Shown here: piece after piece, positions 1-10,667 of the stretch
Position numbering within the stretch: the stretch's first letter is position 1
Layout: every line of letters begins with the position of its first letter
NCBI RefSeq assembly: GCF_018991925.1
Contig: NW_024748870.1
Location: 6,079,433-6,143,432 of the forward strand
Length of the DNA stretch: 64,000 nt
Source of the DNA: Homarus americanus
Taxonomy: Eukaryota > Arthropoda > Malacostraca > Decapoda > Nephropidae
Reading direction: 5' to 3'
Made by a program: the position numbers and the translations under genes
Notes under the pieces: generated by a model
Told to the model about the DNA's origin: nothing
The model's database searches: none
The model's input: only the letters and a program-made list of their open reading frames with translations

Positions 1-750
1 GAAAATGTAATAATAATAATAATTAATAGTAAATAAAATTTATAATAAAAATAAAAATAAAATATTAATGGTAATAATAATAATAACAACACTGTGATAA
101 TAATAAATACAAAGAAATGCATGAATGAAAAAAATCAACAGTGAGAAACGCTATATGTGTGTTGTTTGTCATGTAATAGAAACAATTGAGACCCTACAAT
201 TGTGTGTAAATGAGGCAGAAAGTCAGATCATCAACCTGGGACTTGGTCACATATGGCAGCAGGGTCTACCATTAGACAACACAATATCTTCCCAGGCGGT
301 AGTCCCTGGTTGTTTGGTAGCTGCCTACTACCTACTACCTACTACTTGCGTCATTCCTACAGCTAAGGACGTCATTCTTTTATGCAGTTTAGGTCGTAAA
401 TATTATACCACATTTTTACTCTGGTCGTTTACGTGGCTAATAGCGTCAAGGAAATATTACCCTTAATATCATTGCCTATAGAGGTGTTTATAAGGCAGAT
501 TATAACTCCCACTACGTTATAAACATCTATATTGAGTAGTTTATATATATTATGTATATAGCGAGGGATATGGGGGGGTATGGCAGGGGGTGAGGGGAGG
601 GGGAAGGGGAGGACAGAGTTAGGGGGGATGGGGAGGAGGGGAGAGGAGGGGAGGGGAGGGAGGTGAGGAGGACAGGAGTTAGGGGATGGGGTGAGTGAGT
701 AAGAGGAAGATATTGCTCAAGAGAATCAGATAATTAAGCATACGCCATTA
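1..750. other. AT-rich intergenic DNA with G-rich patch
   Basis: The first 115 bases are an imperfect AAT/ATA-rich tract. Bases 125-466 are open in one frame, but the peptide (113 aa) shows no recognisable domain and contains a CTA repeat read-through near 325-350, so I do not call a gene. Bases 570-690 are a purine block of GGGGA/GGGAGG type. Nothing else is seen. Confidence 0.6.
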
Positions 751-751
751 T

Positions 752-1018
<267 letters not shown>

Positions 1019-1019
<1 letters not shown>

Positions 1020-1965
1020 GCGTATCAGGGTCTTATTCTTCACCACTTTTGGCAGGAAGAAAGTTGGTAAATTCACCTAAATGTCTCACTAATATCGGCT
1101 GAAAAAAGACATTATGGATTGTTTATGTCTGGTCTTGTTACATATGGCTGGAGGGTTAGCTCATTTTTGCCTGCTATTTTTTTTCCTCTTGTTTATTAAC
1201 TTTGATTTACAGTGTTGTTGTGGTCCATCCTAAAACATGTTTGAAAAAGTAAAAAAAAAATTGGTTTACATTTTTTTTTATTTTTTTTTTCATCATTGAT
1301 TTTGTTAATAATAAAAAGTTTTGACATTGTTAAAATATCCTTAAGAAATATATTATTTTTTTTAGGGAGATTTATTTCATTTATAGTTTAAGAATCTGAG
1401 AAATAAATTAAATAGAATGTTTTAAGGTAATTTTTTTTTAGATATATGTTCATTATCGTATGACTATTCCAACATTGTTCCTATGGTGGTGGTGGTGGTG
1501 GTGGTCGTGGCTATATAATAACACTGGCTGTTCCTACCACCTTATCTGACCCCTCTCTTTTTCTCCCTACTTCTTCTCTCTCTCCCTCTCTTCCATTCTC
1601 TCTTTCCCTCTCCCCCTCTCTCTCTCCCTCTCCCTCCCTCTGACTACTCTGTTGTCAGCCCCCCACGCTGCTCTAATGAGGCGTGGTGCCTTCAAGCATG
1701 AAAGGCACAGGCTATGTCAACAGGACCTGCGGTAAAAATAGGAATTTGTAAAGTTTTAAAGTGTTGCCCCGTAGTTTAGAGGTTGTTGACCAGATCATAT
1801 TTTTTTCCACATCATGTTATTTGGTGTAGTTAGGGTAGTTGGTGGTAGTTATGCGTTATGCTTAATTATGTGATAAAAAACAAGTCTAATTGTCGATTAT
1901 CTTTGGGTCATGTCATTTACTGTGGAACGTGTTGGGTGTTGTGGATATTTTGGGGAAACCGTTAA
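1019..1965. other. Intergenic, simple repeats only
   Basis: AT-rich unique-looking DNA with T-runs at about 1270-1290, a (GGT)n run at 1481-1504 and a CT-rich block at 1552-1640. No coding frame, RNA gene or transposon end was recognised. Confidence 0.6.
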
Positions 1966-1987
1966 CACACACACACACACACACACA

Positions 1988-2030
<43 letters not shown>

Positions 2031-2040
2031 GCGCGCGCAC
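1966..2040. repeat. (AC)n microsatellite with (GC)n end
   Basis: About 75 bp of alternating AC with one CTCA interruption near 1988, ending in CGCGCGCGC at 2029-2038. Alternating purine-pyrimidine DNA of this kind can adopt Z-form. The open frame across it is poly-HT read-through. Confidence 0.9.
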
Positions 2041-2466
2041 ATGAGGTAGGTGGGACTTGGCTGATATTTAGTAGATATAATTTTTTTTTTCAGGTGAGAA
2101 ATTCATTATTGTCATTCGTTTGGACTTACCTGGTTATTTGGTTCAATTAGGCCTATATTTCTCTCAGTTTTGGCATAAATATATATCTTTCTTCTTTTTT
2201 TTTGGTTAGATTAGGTTATATTCCTACACACCTTTACCTGTCTAGTTGGTTTGAAATGATTATGAGGCGTGAAGGATAACAACTAATAAATATAGACTAA
2301 GTTTGCTTTTAAAAATATCAGATTAAATTATCAAAGAAAACTGAAAAATTTTGGACCAAATTTGACTAAAAAAAGGTCAAATTAAAGTCACGGGAAAAAA
2401 CTGACAAATTGACGCCAAGTTTGACTGACACAAAGCGTTACAATTGACCTCAACAATCTTCACATT

Positions 2467-2518
<52 letters not shown>

Positions 2519-2904
2519 CGCAATGTACATCAAAGAGTTATATTATTATTCATTCCATTAAATAAATTCATCATGACAAAAATTACCAACACTTACATGA
2601 CTGAACATATTAATTCATGTTACTTATAATGAAACTAAACATTAATTTACTGGTCAGGATTATATAGGTTCCACTGTATAGGTCCCACTGTATAGATTCC
2701 ACTGTATAGGTTCCACTGTATAGGTTTCACTGATCAAACACAAGACCACCTGTTAGCTATACCTGTCTGTATCTTATGTCACCTGGTAGAGATATTACTG
2801 ATAAAACACCTCGATACCTCAGCATTCTTCCACCTGTCTTCTCTCTCAGTCGACCATCATGCAGACGTCAGCACTCTGCCTTCGTCCGGTGATATTTCAT
2901 GTGT
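2041..2904. other. Intergenic with (AC)n and short 15-bp repeat
   Basis: AT-rich DNA holding (AC)n at 2470-2516. At 2665-2735 there are about five imperfect copies of a 15-16 bp unit reading TAGGTTCCACTGTA. No gene is seen. Confidence 0.7.
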
Positions 2905-2929
2905 GTGGTGGGGGGGGGGGCGTTAGTAG

Positions 2930-3675
2930 GTAATTAGTGGTGTGGTTGGAGTAACTGGTAGTGGTGGTGTGTGGTTGGGTGGCTGGCAGTGGGTGTGGTG
3001 TGGTTGGGTGGCTGGTGGTGGGTGGTGTGGTTGGGTGGCTCAGTAGTGGGTGGTATGGTTGGGTGGCTGGTAGTGGGTGGTGTGGTTGGGTGGCTGTGGT
3101 AGTGGGTGGTGTGGTTGGGTGGCTGGTGGTGGTGTGGTTGGGTGGCTGGTAGTGGTGGTGGTGTGGTTGGGTGGCTGGTGATGGGTGGCGTGGTTGGGTG
3201 GCTGGTAGTGGGTGGTGTGGTTGGATGGCTGGTAGTGGGTGGTGTGGTTGGGTGGCTGGTAGTGGGTGGCGTGGTTGGGTGGCTGGTAGTGGGTGGTGTG
3301 GTTGGGTGGCTGGTAGTGGGTGGTGTGGTTGGGTGGCTGGTAGTGGAGTGGTATGGTTGGGTGGCTGGTAGTGGGTGGTGTGGTTGGGTGGCCTGGTAGT
3401 GGGTGGTATGGTTGGGTGGCTGGTAATTAGGTGCGTGTGGTTGGGTGGCTGGTAGTGGGTGGTGTGGTTGGTGGCTGGTAGTGGGTGGTGTGGTTGGTGG
3501 CTGGTAGTAGGGTGGTATGGTTTGGGTGGCTGGTAGTGGGTGGTGTGGTTGGGTGGCTGGTGAGTGGGTGGTGTGTGGTTGGGTGGCTGGCTGGTAGTGG
3601 GTGGTGTGGTTGGGTGGCTGGTAGTGGGTGGTGTGGTTGGGTGGCTGGTAGTGGGTGGTGTGGTTCGGTGGGGTG
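2930..3675. repeat. 27-bp G/T-rich minisatellite
   Basis: About 27 tandem copies of a 27-bp unit built on TGGTTGGGTGGCTGGTAGTG plus GGTGGTG. Most copies are 27 bp; several have lost or gained a few bases (for example near 3100-3160 and 3420-3600). The strand bias (no C beyond GGCTGG) and repeated GGG/GGTGG runs make this strand G-quadruplex-prone. All open frames here, in five frames on both strands, are repeat read-through. Confidence 0.95.
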
Positions 3676-3678
3676 GTG

Positions 3679-3742
3679 TTGTATGTATGTATGTATGTAT
3701 GTATGTATGTATGTATGTATGTATGTATGTATGTATGTATTT
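3679..3742. repeat. (GTAT)n microsatellite
   Basis: About 15 near-perfect GTAT tetramers directly abut the end of the 27-bp minisatellite. Confidence 0.95.
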
Positions 3743-4014
3743 ACGAGCATTCATTTCTGTAATAAAACTACAGCTACAAGTTCAAGTACAAAGATCTATT
3801 TAAAACAGTATCACCAAGGACAAGTACAAAGGTCCGTCCGTTGCTTCTCACTTACTCCTCTCGTGTCCCTCTCGTTTTTGTGGGGAGGACTCGGGAAGCC
3901 TCTCACACCTCACCAGTCCTCTCGTTATTTTTCCTCACTTACTAAAAAAATTATAATATCAGGGGTTGAGAAGCGGAAGGAACGAGAGAAATACTGTGAC
4001 AATAGTTCATCATC

Positions 4015-4500
4015 ACGGGGTGTGGCAGGGGGGTGGGGTGTGGCAGGGGTGGGGTGTGGCAGGGGAGGGGTGGGGGGGGGTGTGGTGAAGTGGGGTGTGG
4101 CGGTGAGGGTGTGGTGGGGTGGGGTGTGGCAGGGGTGGGGTGTGTGGAGAGAGGGTGTGGCAGGGGTGGGGTGTGGCAGGGAGAGGGTGTGTGGCAGGGG
4201 TGGGGGTGTGGCAGAGAGGGTGTGGTGGGGTGGGGTGTGGGGAGAGGGTGTGGTGGGGTGGGGTGTGGCAGGGGAGGGAGGGGGGGGTGGTGGAGGAATG
4301 TGGGGGGAGGGGTGTGGTGGGGTGGAGGAGGGGTGTGGCTGGGGAGGGGATGGGGGAGGGTGTGGTGAGGTGGGGTGTGGGGAGGAGGGCGGTGGAGGAA
4401 TGTGGGAGGGGTGTGGTGGGGTGAGGAGGGTGTGGCTGGGAGAGGAGGGGGGGGGTGTGGTGAGGTGGGGTGTGGCGGGGAGGAGGTATGTGAAGAGGAG
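4015..4500. repeat. G-rich minisatellite block
   Basis: Degenerate tandem array of 12-24 bp units around GTGTGGCAGGGGTGGG and GTGGTGGGGTGGGG. It is extremely G-rich on the + strand and has G-runs of 4-9 throughout. The long poly-P and poly-G open frames on both strands come from it and are not genes. Confidence 0.9.
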
Positions 4501-4559
4501 GAATAAAGGGGAGAAGAAGGAAGGATAGGGGGACGTAAAAGAAGGGAGAAGAAGAAGAA

Positions 4560-4731
<172 letters not shown>

Positions 4732-4793
4732 GTTCCCCAAACAGGTAAATAACACCCAACATACTTCTAATCAGACACCGTAGTACACCTGTA

Positions 4794-4860
4794 ACCTAAC
4801 CTAACCTAACCTAACCTAACCTAACCTAACCTAAGCTAACCTAACCTAACCTAACCTAAT
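4794..4860. repeat. Interstitial telomere-type (CCTAA)n tract
   Basis: About 12 CCTAA pentamers with one CTAAG interruption at 4832. CCTAA/TTAGG is the arthropod telomere repeat; this copy is internal and short, so it is an interstitial telomeric sequence, not a chromosome end. Confidence 0.9.
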
Positions 4861-5237
4861 CTGTAACGTAAACCGATCATCTCCTTAACAATAAATAAAT
4901 AAATAAATAAAAATAAATAAGAAAAAAAAAAATTCAGCCTAGGATTTACATAAAAATTTCCCATGAATTGAATTGCATTACAGAAATAACACCTCACCTC
5001 ACATTTCCCCTTTGTATATAGAAATAGAAATACCTACGACCTCCACTCACCCCCAATGGTCAATACTGAATCTTGGTATATATATATTTTTTTTTACGGG
5101 TTTGTGAATTACTGTGTGAAAATCTGCAAATATGAAATCTGAGTGGGTGGAAATTCAGATTTTTCACGATCTTTTGCTTTGATAGGGAAGTTTATAAAGT
5201 TGGTATATATATATCATGGTAGAGGTCTGCATGATTG

Positions 5238-5308
<71 letters not shown>

Positions 5309-5324
5309 TGTGTGTGTGTGTGTG
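5238..5324. repeat. (GT)n microsatellite
   Basis: About 87 bp of GT with one TATG interruption near 5301. Confidence 0.95.
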
Positions 5325-5533
5325 TAATGATATTCCAGAATTTATTGTTAAAAGAAATCTGTTTAATTTTCTAAGTTTGAGAAATTTTTTTATATGAAGT
5401 AAGAAGTTGTCTTGATATCGTGTGTTTTGAGTTTGTTTGTCTCTCTCTCTCCCTCCTTCTCTTACCTACGCTGTTCTCTCACCTTCTCTCTCCCTCCTTC
5501 TCCCTGGCCAATGACTCTCACACTCTTCTCTTC

Positions 5534-5567
<34 letters not shown>

Positions 5568-5639
5568 CATTCCTTTCTCCATTACTCAGTTCACGACGAA
5601 TAAGTTTATGTAAATTGAATCAGGGAGGAGAGTGACATG

Positions 5640-5708
5640 TAGTTTGGTTAGATTAGGTTACATCAGGTTAGGTTAGTTATGGTTTGGTTAGGTTAGGTTA
5701 GGTTAGGT
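5640..5708. repeat. Degenerate TTAGG tract
   Basis: Interrupted TTAGG pentamers (GGTTAGATTAGGTTACATCAGG and on), ending in four clean copies at about 5688-5707. It lies after a CT-rich block at 5440-5570. Confidence 0.85.
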
Positions 5709-5845
5709 GAGTAAAAATGTTGTGTTATATAATGTTAAAATAAATTATATGTTTTACAGGTGAATAATTCCTCTCAAACAAATGGAAAGGTCATTTATTT
5801 ATATCAGGGGAAAAAGTTTATAGAGTTTGGTTACTATTGTTTGTC

Positions 5846-5848
<3 letters not shown>

Positions 5849-5909
<61 letters not shown>
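5849..5909. repeat. (AC)n microsatellite
   Basis: About 60 bp of pure AC dinucleotides. Confidence 0.95.
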
Positions 5910-5910
<1 letters not shown>

Positions 5911-5970
5911 CGCCTAACTTATACAGCGAAGGAATGTTTGCTGGATATTGGACGTACAATAGTTATTCAA

Positions 5971-6280
5971 TTAACCTCTTGAGTACGATAACTTAACCTC
6001 TTGAGCACGATGACTTAATCCCCTTGAAGACGATGACTTAACCCCTTGAATACGATGACTTAATCCCCTTGAGCACGATGACTTAACCCTTTAAATACGA
6101 TGACTTAACCCCCTTGAAGACGATAACTTAATTCGTATTCAAACACTCAAATTTAGGGTTAAAGTTATTGCAGGTAAGTGACTTAGTATTTTCACTCCTC
6201 GGGTTAAGTCATCGAACTCAAGGGGTTAAGTCATCGTGCTCAAGGGGTTAAGTCATCGCACTGAAGGCATTGGTATCGTA
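5971..6280. repeat. Inverted array of 22-bp TTAA-bounded unit
   Basis: Seven or so direct copies of a 22-24 bp unit, TTAACCCCTTGAGTACGATG then AC, run from 5971 to 6132. A spacer of about 60 bp follows, then three to four copies in the opposite orientation (AAGGGGTTAAGTCATCG) to about 6280. The whole locus can fold back on itself. Copies differ at a few positions (GAGTACG, GAGCACG, GAAGACG, GAATACG), so they have diverged. Each unit starts TTAACCC, resembling a piggyBac-type end beside its TTAA target; that link is inference. Confidence 0.8.
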
Positions 6281-6439
6281 AGCAATGAGTTACAATATCT
6301 TGGAGTCAATAATTGGTAACTATAAGTGACATAAAACATAAAAAAAAACGGGTCTTAAAGAGGGTTTAGATTCTATTAATTATACTCTTGAATACTAACG
6401 TGATTCATTTGTTTTTTTTTCTCTCGGTGATTTTATAGC

Positions 6440-6447
6440 GTTTATAC
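6440..6447 (+). other. Left 8-bp target-site duplication of hAT element
   Basis: GTTTATAC here is repeated exactly at 7166-7173 on the other side of the element. Eight-base duplications are the hallmark of hAT insertion. Confidence 0.93.
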
Positions 6448-7165
6448 CAGTGGTTCTCAACCTTGTTTGCCCCATGCACCCCTTTCACCATATGTCAGAC
6501 TGTCACTCCCCCTCCTTTCCAAGATTGTCTGCCTCAAAAAGTGCATTCCAAATAATATGCATATAATACTGAAAATCCTTTATTTTTTCCATATTAGTAC
6601 ATATACATTTACAATTTTACATGGATTATTTTTATAGTGGAGTTTTACAAATTAAATGCCAATTGAAAATGTTGATGGATTTATAAAACTTGAATAAAAG
6701 TAAAATAGTTTTTTTATATTTATAATGAATTACTTAACAGACCAAACTGAAGCATAATGCAATAAACAAAAAGTTCAATAGAATACCAGGATATTGTAAA
6801 TTTATAATTAATTTTATTCAGATGAAGATTACAGTCAATGAGAAACCTGTGATTGTTTTTTCTTCGCCAATTCTGGGATACGCGGAGGAGTGCTTGAAAG
6901 GGCACAACGCAGGTAATTTTCTACTTCTAATCTACTACGTTGCTTCGTTTTAATTTGCAACAGAGTTGAAAAGCCTGACTCACAAAGATATGTCGACACA
7001 AACGGAAGCAATGCACGGATAGCTCTTTCTGCCACTTTTGGGTAGGAATCGCACATCAAGGGCCAAAATTCTGTGATTGATTTCTCATCGAACATATCTC
7101 TTACTCCCGAACCAGGTCCCCCCCCCCCTTGAAAACCTGAATTCCCCCCTGGTTGAGAACCCCTG
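6448..7165 (-). mobile_element. Internally deleted hAT DNA transposon
   Basis: The element is 718 bp, with terminal inverted repeats CAGTGGTTCTCAACC (6448-6462) and GGTTGAGAACCCCTG (7151-7165). They match at 14 of 15 bases and are flanked by identical GTTTATAC duplications. CAGNGGTTCTCAACC ends are typical of the hAT/Charlie-type superfamily. It retains only the 3' part of a transposase gene on the minus strand, so it is a non-autonomous derivative made by internal deletion. The perfect target duplication argues for a fairly recent insertion. The right subterminal region has C-runs at 7121-7130. Confidence 0.93.
6835..7095 (-). pseudogene. hAT transposase C-terminal dimerisation fragment
   Basis: An uninterrupted 86-aa frame inside the 718-bp hAT element. 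It resembles the C-terminal dimerisation (Dimer_Tnp_hAT) domain of ZBED5/FAM200/SCAND3-like transposases. The FWPL start (residues 11-14) leads to a hydrophobic FVSTYLCESGFSTL core (about 33-46), then KTKQRSRL and an RCALSS...RIPEL helix (about 64-76), ending KKQSQVSH-stop, the style of ending seen in this family. The BED zinc finger and RNase H-like DDE catalytic core are missing, so it cannot be an active transposase. The first Met may be arbitrary, because the deletion junction lies between 7095 and the right terminal repeat. It could titrate full-length transposase if expressed; that is speculation. Confidence 0.85.
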
Positions 7166-7173
7166 GTTTATAC
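7166..7173 (+). other. Right 8-bp target-site duplication of hAT element
   Basis: GTTTATAC, identical to 6440-6447. Confidence 0.93.
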
Positions 7174-7455
7174 ATACTCTAAACACATTGGTTGGTTGAT
7201 ATTATATAGAAATACCATCCAATGTGATTTCTTTTTTTATTATTTTTAAAATTGAGAATCTATAAAAAAAAATGATAATATATAAAGAAAAGAGACATTA
7301 TGTATTTGTTTTGTTGTTCTGTAACTTGAGAAATACATTTTTTTTTGTAGTTTGGGTTTGTTGATTTGAGTTCGAGTGAGATTGTAAATATTGGATCACT
7401 TGCTACTATATGATGTTTCGAGGAACTAACTGAGAAATATGGCTAACACAAGCAG

Positions 7456-7888
7456 AGGTTAGGTTAAGTTAGGTTAGATTAGGTTTAGTTAGGTTAAGTT
7501 AGGTTAGATTAGGTTTAGTCAGGTTAAGTTAGGTTAGATTAGGTAAGTCGGGTTAGGTAAGGATAAGTTAGGATAGATTAGGTTAAGTTAGGTTAGATTA
7601 GGTTTAGTCAGGTTAAGTTAGGTTAGATTAGGTTTAGTCAGGTTAAGTTAGGTTAGATTAGGTAAGTCAGGTTAGGTAAGGGTAAGTTAGGTTAGATTAG
7701 GTTAAGTTAGGTTAGATTAGGTTAAGTTAGGTTAGGTTAAGTCAGGTTAAGTTAGGTTAGATTAGGTAAGTCAGGTTAGGTAAGGGTAAGTTAGGTTAGA
7801 TTAGGTTAAGTTAGGTTAGATTAGGTTAAGTTAGGTTAGGTTAAGTCAGGTTAGATTACGTTAGGTTATGTTAGGATAGATTAGGTCT
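7456..7888. repeat. Higher-order TTAGG-derived array
   Basis: About 430 bp of diverged TTAGG pentamers and hexamers (TTAGGTTAAG, TTAGATTAGG, TTTAGTCAGG). A marker phrase, GGTAAGTCAGGTTAGGTAAG, recurs at about 7542, 7661 and 7765, giving a secondary period of roughly 105-120 bp. The telomere-type pentamer has been captured into a larger tandem unit. Confidence 0.88.
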
Positions 7889-8119
7889 CTGTCCACCCCA
7901 TCTCTCTCGCTGGTGTATACAACTGATTGGAAATGAAGCCACTTATATAAACACCCTCTAGTCCTTCTCGCTCTGTCTTCCAATAAGGACCTAAGGGGCT
8001 GGAATCTGTCTAGGCAGGAATTCTTAACTCACTCTTATTATTATAATCCATGGTGGGGGTAAATCTCTTTTTTCTTTGTTGTTTCTTAAAGTTTAGACCT
8101 GGTGATGGGATTTTGTTAT

Positions 8120-8130
<11 letters not shown>

Positions 8131-8179
<49 letters not shown>

Positions 8180-8240
8180 TAGACAAAGAGAAAGAGGGAG
8201 AGAGTAAGAGACAGGCAGACAGACAGACAGACAGACATAT
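8131..8240. repeat. (GA)n plus (GACA)n microsatellites
   Basis: (GA)n spans about 8131-8177. After a mixed purine segment comes a (CAGA)n run at 8212-8237. Confidence 0.9.
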
Positions 8241-8324
8241 AGGGACAAACATTCAGACAGACAGAATAATAATAACAGAACATTCCAACACAACATCATT
8301 TCCTATACTCTACCAAACGACTTA

Positions 8325-8432
8325 TGTTAGGTTAGGTTAGGTTAGGTTTAGGTTAGGTTAGGTTAGGTTAGGTTAGGTTAGGTTAGGTTTAGGTTAGGTT
8401 TGGTTAGGTTAGGTTAGGTTAGGTTAGGTTTT
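8325..8432. repeat. TTAGG tract
   Basis: About 20 TTAGG pentamers with occasional TTTAGG hexamers, cleaner than the 7.5-kb array. Confidence 0.92.
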
Positions 8433-8563
8433 ATTGTACATCAGATACGAGATGAGAAAAGATGCGTCTATTTTTATATTCACCCGACCAGATTTGCAAC
8501 AGCATCCAATTGCCAATTTTTCAAATTGGATTTTCTCTGCAACGAATGAAAGTGACATTCTAT

Positions 8564-8725
8564 TTCTTCCGTAGATACATAGTGATTTACGCGTGATTTT
8601 TTTAAGTTATGCAGTGATTTACGTGTGATTTTTTAAGTTATGCAGTGATTTACGTGTTATTTTAAACTATGCAGTGGTTTATGCGTTATTTTAAGTTATG
8701 CCGTTATTTATGTGTGATTTTAACG
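8564..8725. repeat. Short 31-bp tandem repeat
   Basis: Five diverging copies of a roughly 31-bp AT-rich unit around AGTGATTTACGTGTGATTTT and AAGTTATGC. Confidence 0.8.
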
Positions 8726-8844
8726 TATATAGCTGGTCTCTATATGTACATTTGTTAAAACTCGAAGCCAATTTGTCTTTACATATAAACTTGTTGAAAT
8801 AATTTATTTGTTTAGTTGTTACAGTGATGAGATATGGCGTGTGT

Positions 8845-9322
8845 TTAGCTATTGTTGGTTGAACACCTGCATGTGTTTAGCTTTTGTTGGTTGAGCGCCT
8901 GTATGTGTTTAGCTTTTGTTGGTTGAACACCTGTATGTGTTTAGCTTTTGTTGGTTGAGCGCCTGTATGTGTTTAGCGCTGTATGTGTTTAGTGTTGGTT
9001 GAGCGCCTGTATGTGTTTAGTGTGGTTGAGCGCCTGTATGTGTTTGTGTGGTTGTAACAGCGCCTGTATGTGTTTAGCTTTTGTTGGTTGCCTGTATTGA
9101 GCGCCTTTTGTTGCTGTATGTGCTTTTGTTGGTTGAGCGCCTGTATGTGTTTAGCTTTTGTTGGTTGAGCGCCTGTATGTGTTTAGCTTTTGTTGGTTGA
9201 GCGCCTGTATGTGTTTAGCTTTTGTTGGTTGAACGCCTGTATGTGTTAAGCTTTTGTTGGTTGAACACCTGTATGTGTTTAGCTTTTGTTGGTTGAGCGC
9301 CTGTATGTGTTTAGCTTTTATC
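8845..9322. repeat. 34-bp minisatellite
   Basis: About 14 copies of a 34-bp unit, TGTGTTTAGCTTTTGTTGGT then TGAGCGCCTGTATG. Outer copies are nearly perfect. The stretch 8970-9125 holds a cluster of partial copies with missing segments. Confidence 0.93.
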
Positions 9323-9350
9323 CTGTGCCAATCCTAGCTGTAAAACTCTG

Positions 9351-9592
9351 AATCCTTTGAGTACGATGATTTAACCCCTTGAGTACGATCCCTTGAGCAT
9401 TAAGATCGTACTCAAGAAATAATCATTGCACTTAAGGGTTTAAATCATCGTTCTCAAGGCGTTAAATATTCTTAATCAAGGGGTTAAATCGTCGTACTCA
9501 AGGGGTTAAATCATTGTAATTAAGGGGTTAAATCCACGTACTCAAAGGGTTAAATAATCATAGTCAAGAGATTAAGTTGTACTCAAGAGGTT
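9351..9592. repeat. Second inverted array of the 22-bp TTAA unit
   Basis: Two forward copies (CCTTTGAGTACGATGATTTAA style) at 9351-9395 are followed by about seven inverted copies (GTACTCAAGGGGTTAAATC) to 9592. Same family as 5971-6280, here with TTTAA in place of CTTAA between units. Confidence 0.82.
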
Positions 9593-10370
9593 AAAATGGC
9601 CCAATTTTTAACACCAAAAGAACATCCTACCTTTAACTTATCAATTAACACCTCTAGTTAACACTCACTAGTTAAGTAACATCAAAAATGGAAACTAATT
9701 AATAACGTATTTATTTATTTTACCCCAACGATTAATTAACTAATAACATCAAATTGATTTAGGTAATAAAGGTAATTTGTCCTCTTTCTTATAATTTATA
9801 TTGTGTACACGGTGCTCCCAGGGACAAGGTTATATATTAAGTTTTCCTCAGTTGTACACAAAGTTTACCTCGTGACTGTTATTAAAAACTTTCAGACGTC
9901 TTTTGAGAGAGCTATTAGGAAGACTTAGTTCTCGTTAAACAGCAACACAACTGAGAAATACAAGAAACAATGAGAAGTATTAGTTAAGAAATATATATTG
10001 TACTTACCTTGTGGATGACGCGGTTGATGTACTTTGCCTCGGGTGAAGTAACAGATTCGGTGTTCTGTCAGCGTGAGTCCTTTGGGTGAAGTGAGATTTA
10101 TCAGCACACGACACACTCAGTTAACGCCACAGGTTCAGTCCTGGGCTAGCTGGGTCTATTAAGTGTTAAACGGCAATTTTTTGTTATATAAGCTTAGGAG
10201 TCAATATCTCTTGTGGTGTTAATATAAAACTTCCTTGTTATATTTGTCCGAATACTGACCCAAACACTTTATAATTGTTATATAGTACCATTAAGTTATC
10301 CACTAATTATCTAAACCACGAGGTAAACTACTGGCCAAACCAACTTTCTGGTAATGTAAAGTTAAAGAAT
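9593..10370. other. Unique AT-rich DNA; possible minus-strand splice donor
   Basis: Mostly AT-rich unique sequence. At about 10004-10012 the minus strand reads CACAAG/GTAAGTAC, a strong match to a 5' splice donor. It ends a segment open on the minus strand from about 10116 that has no recognised domain. It could be a 5' exon of an unseen gene or a chance match; low confidence either way. Confidence 0.3.
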
Positions 10371-10374
10371 GTTT

Positions 10375-10615
10375 TATCTGAACCGCTGCTCCCCTCGAGA
10401 CTTCCAGCGAGCGAGAGAGAGAGAGAGACAGAGAGAGAGAGAGAGACAGACTTCGGATGATACAATACAGGAAGCGGCCGTGGTGAAGTCGTCAGTAAGC
10501 CCGCTGCTGGGAGACTGGCCGCTCGGGTCTTCAACACAACCTCTCTCACCGCCATCCACCACCACCACCTCTGCGCCTGTTCCACTCATCCCGCGCCGCC
10601 ATGAGGGAAAAAAAT
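10375..10615. promoter_or_regulatory. GC-rich CpG-bearing island, candidate first exon
   Basis: About 240 bp that is clearly GC-richer and CpG-richer than its surroundings (CCCTCGAGAC, GCGGCCG, CCGCTCGGG, CCCGCGCCGCC), interrupted by (GA)n at 10407-10447. On the + strand GCGCCGCCATGAGG at 10593-10606 is a strong Kozak context. The frame it opens runs MREKNH, then a hydrophobic stretch, into the GT microsatellite at 10668. On the minus strand ATGGCGGCGCGG (about 10604-10593) opens 16 codons before a stop. Either strand could carry a 5' untranslated region or first exon; no downstream exon was found. Confidence 0.3.
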
Positions 10616-10663
10616 CATATCTACATTAATAATCTTGCTTTCATGATACTGTGCTATATGATA

Positions 10664-10667
<4 letters not shown>

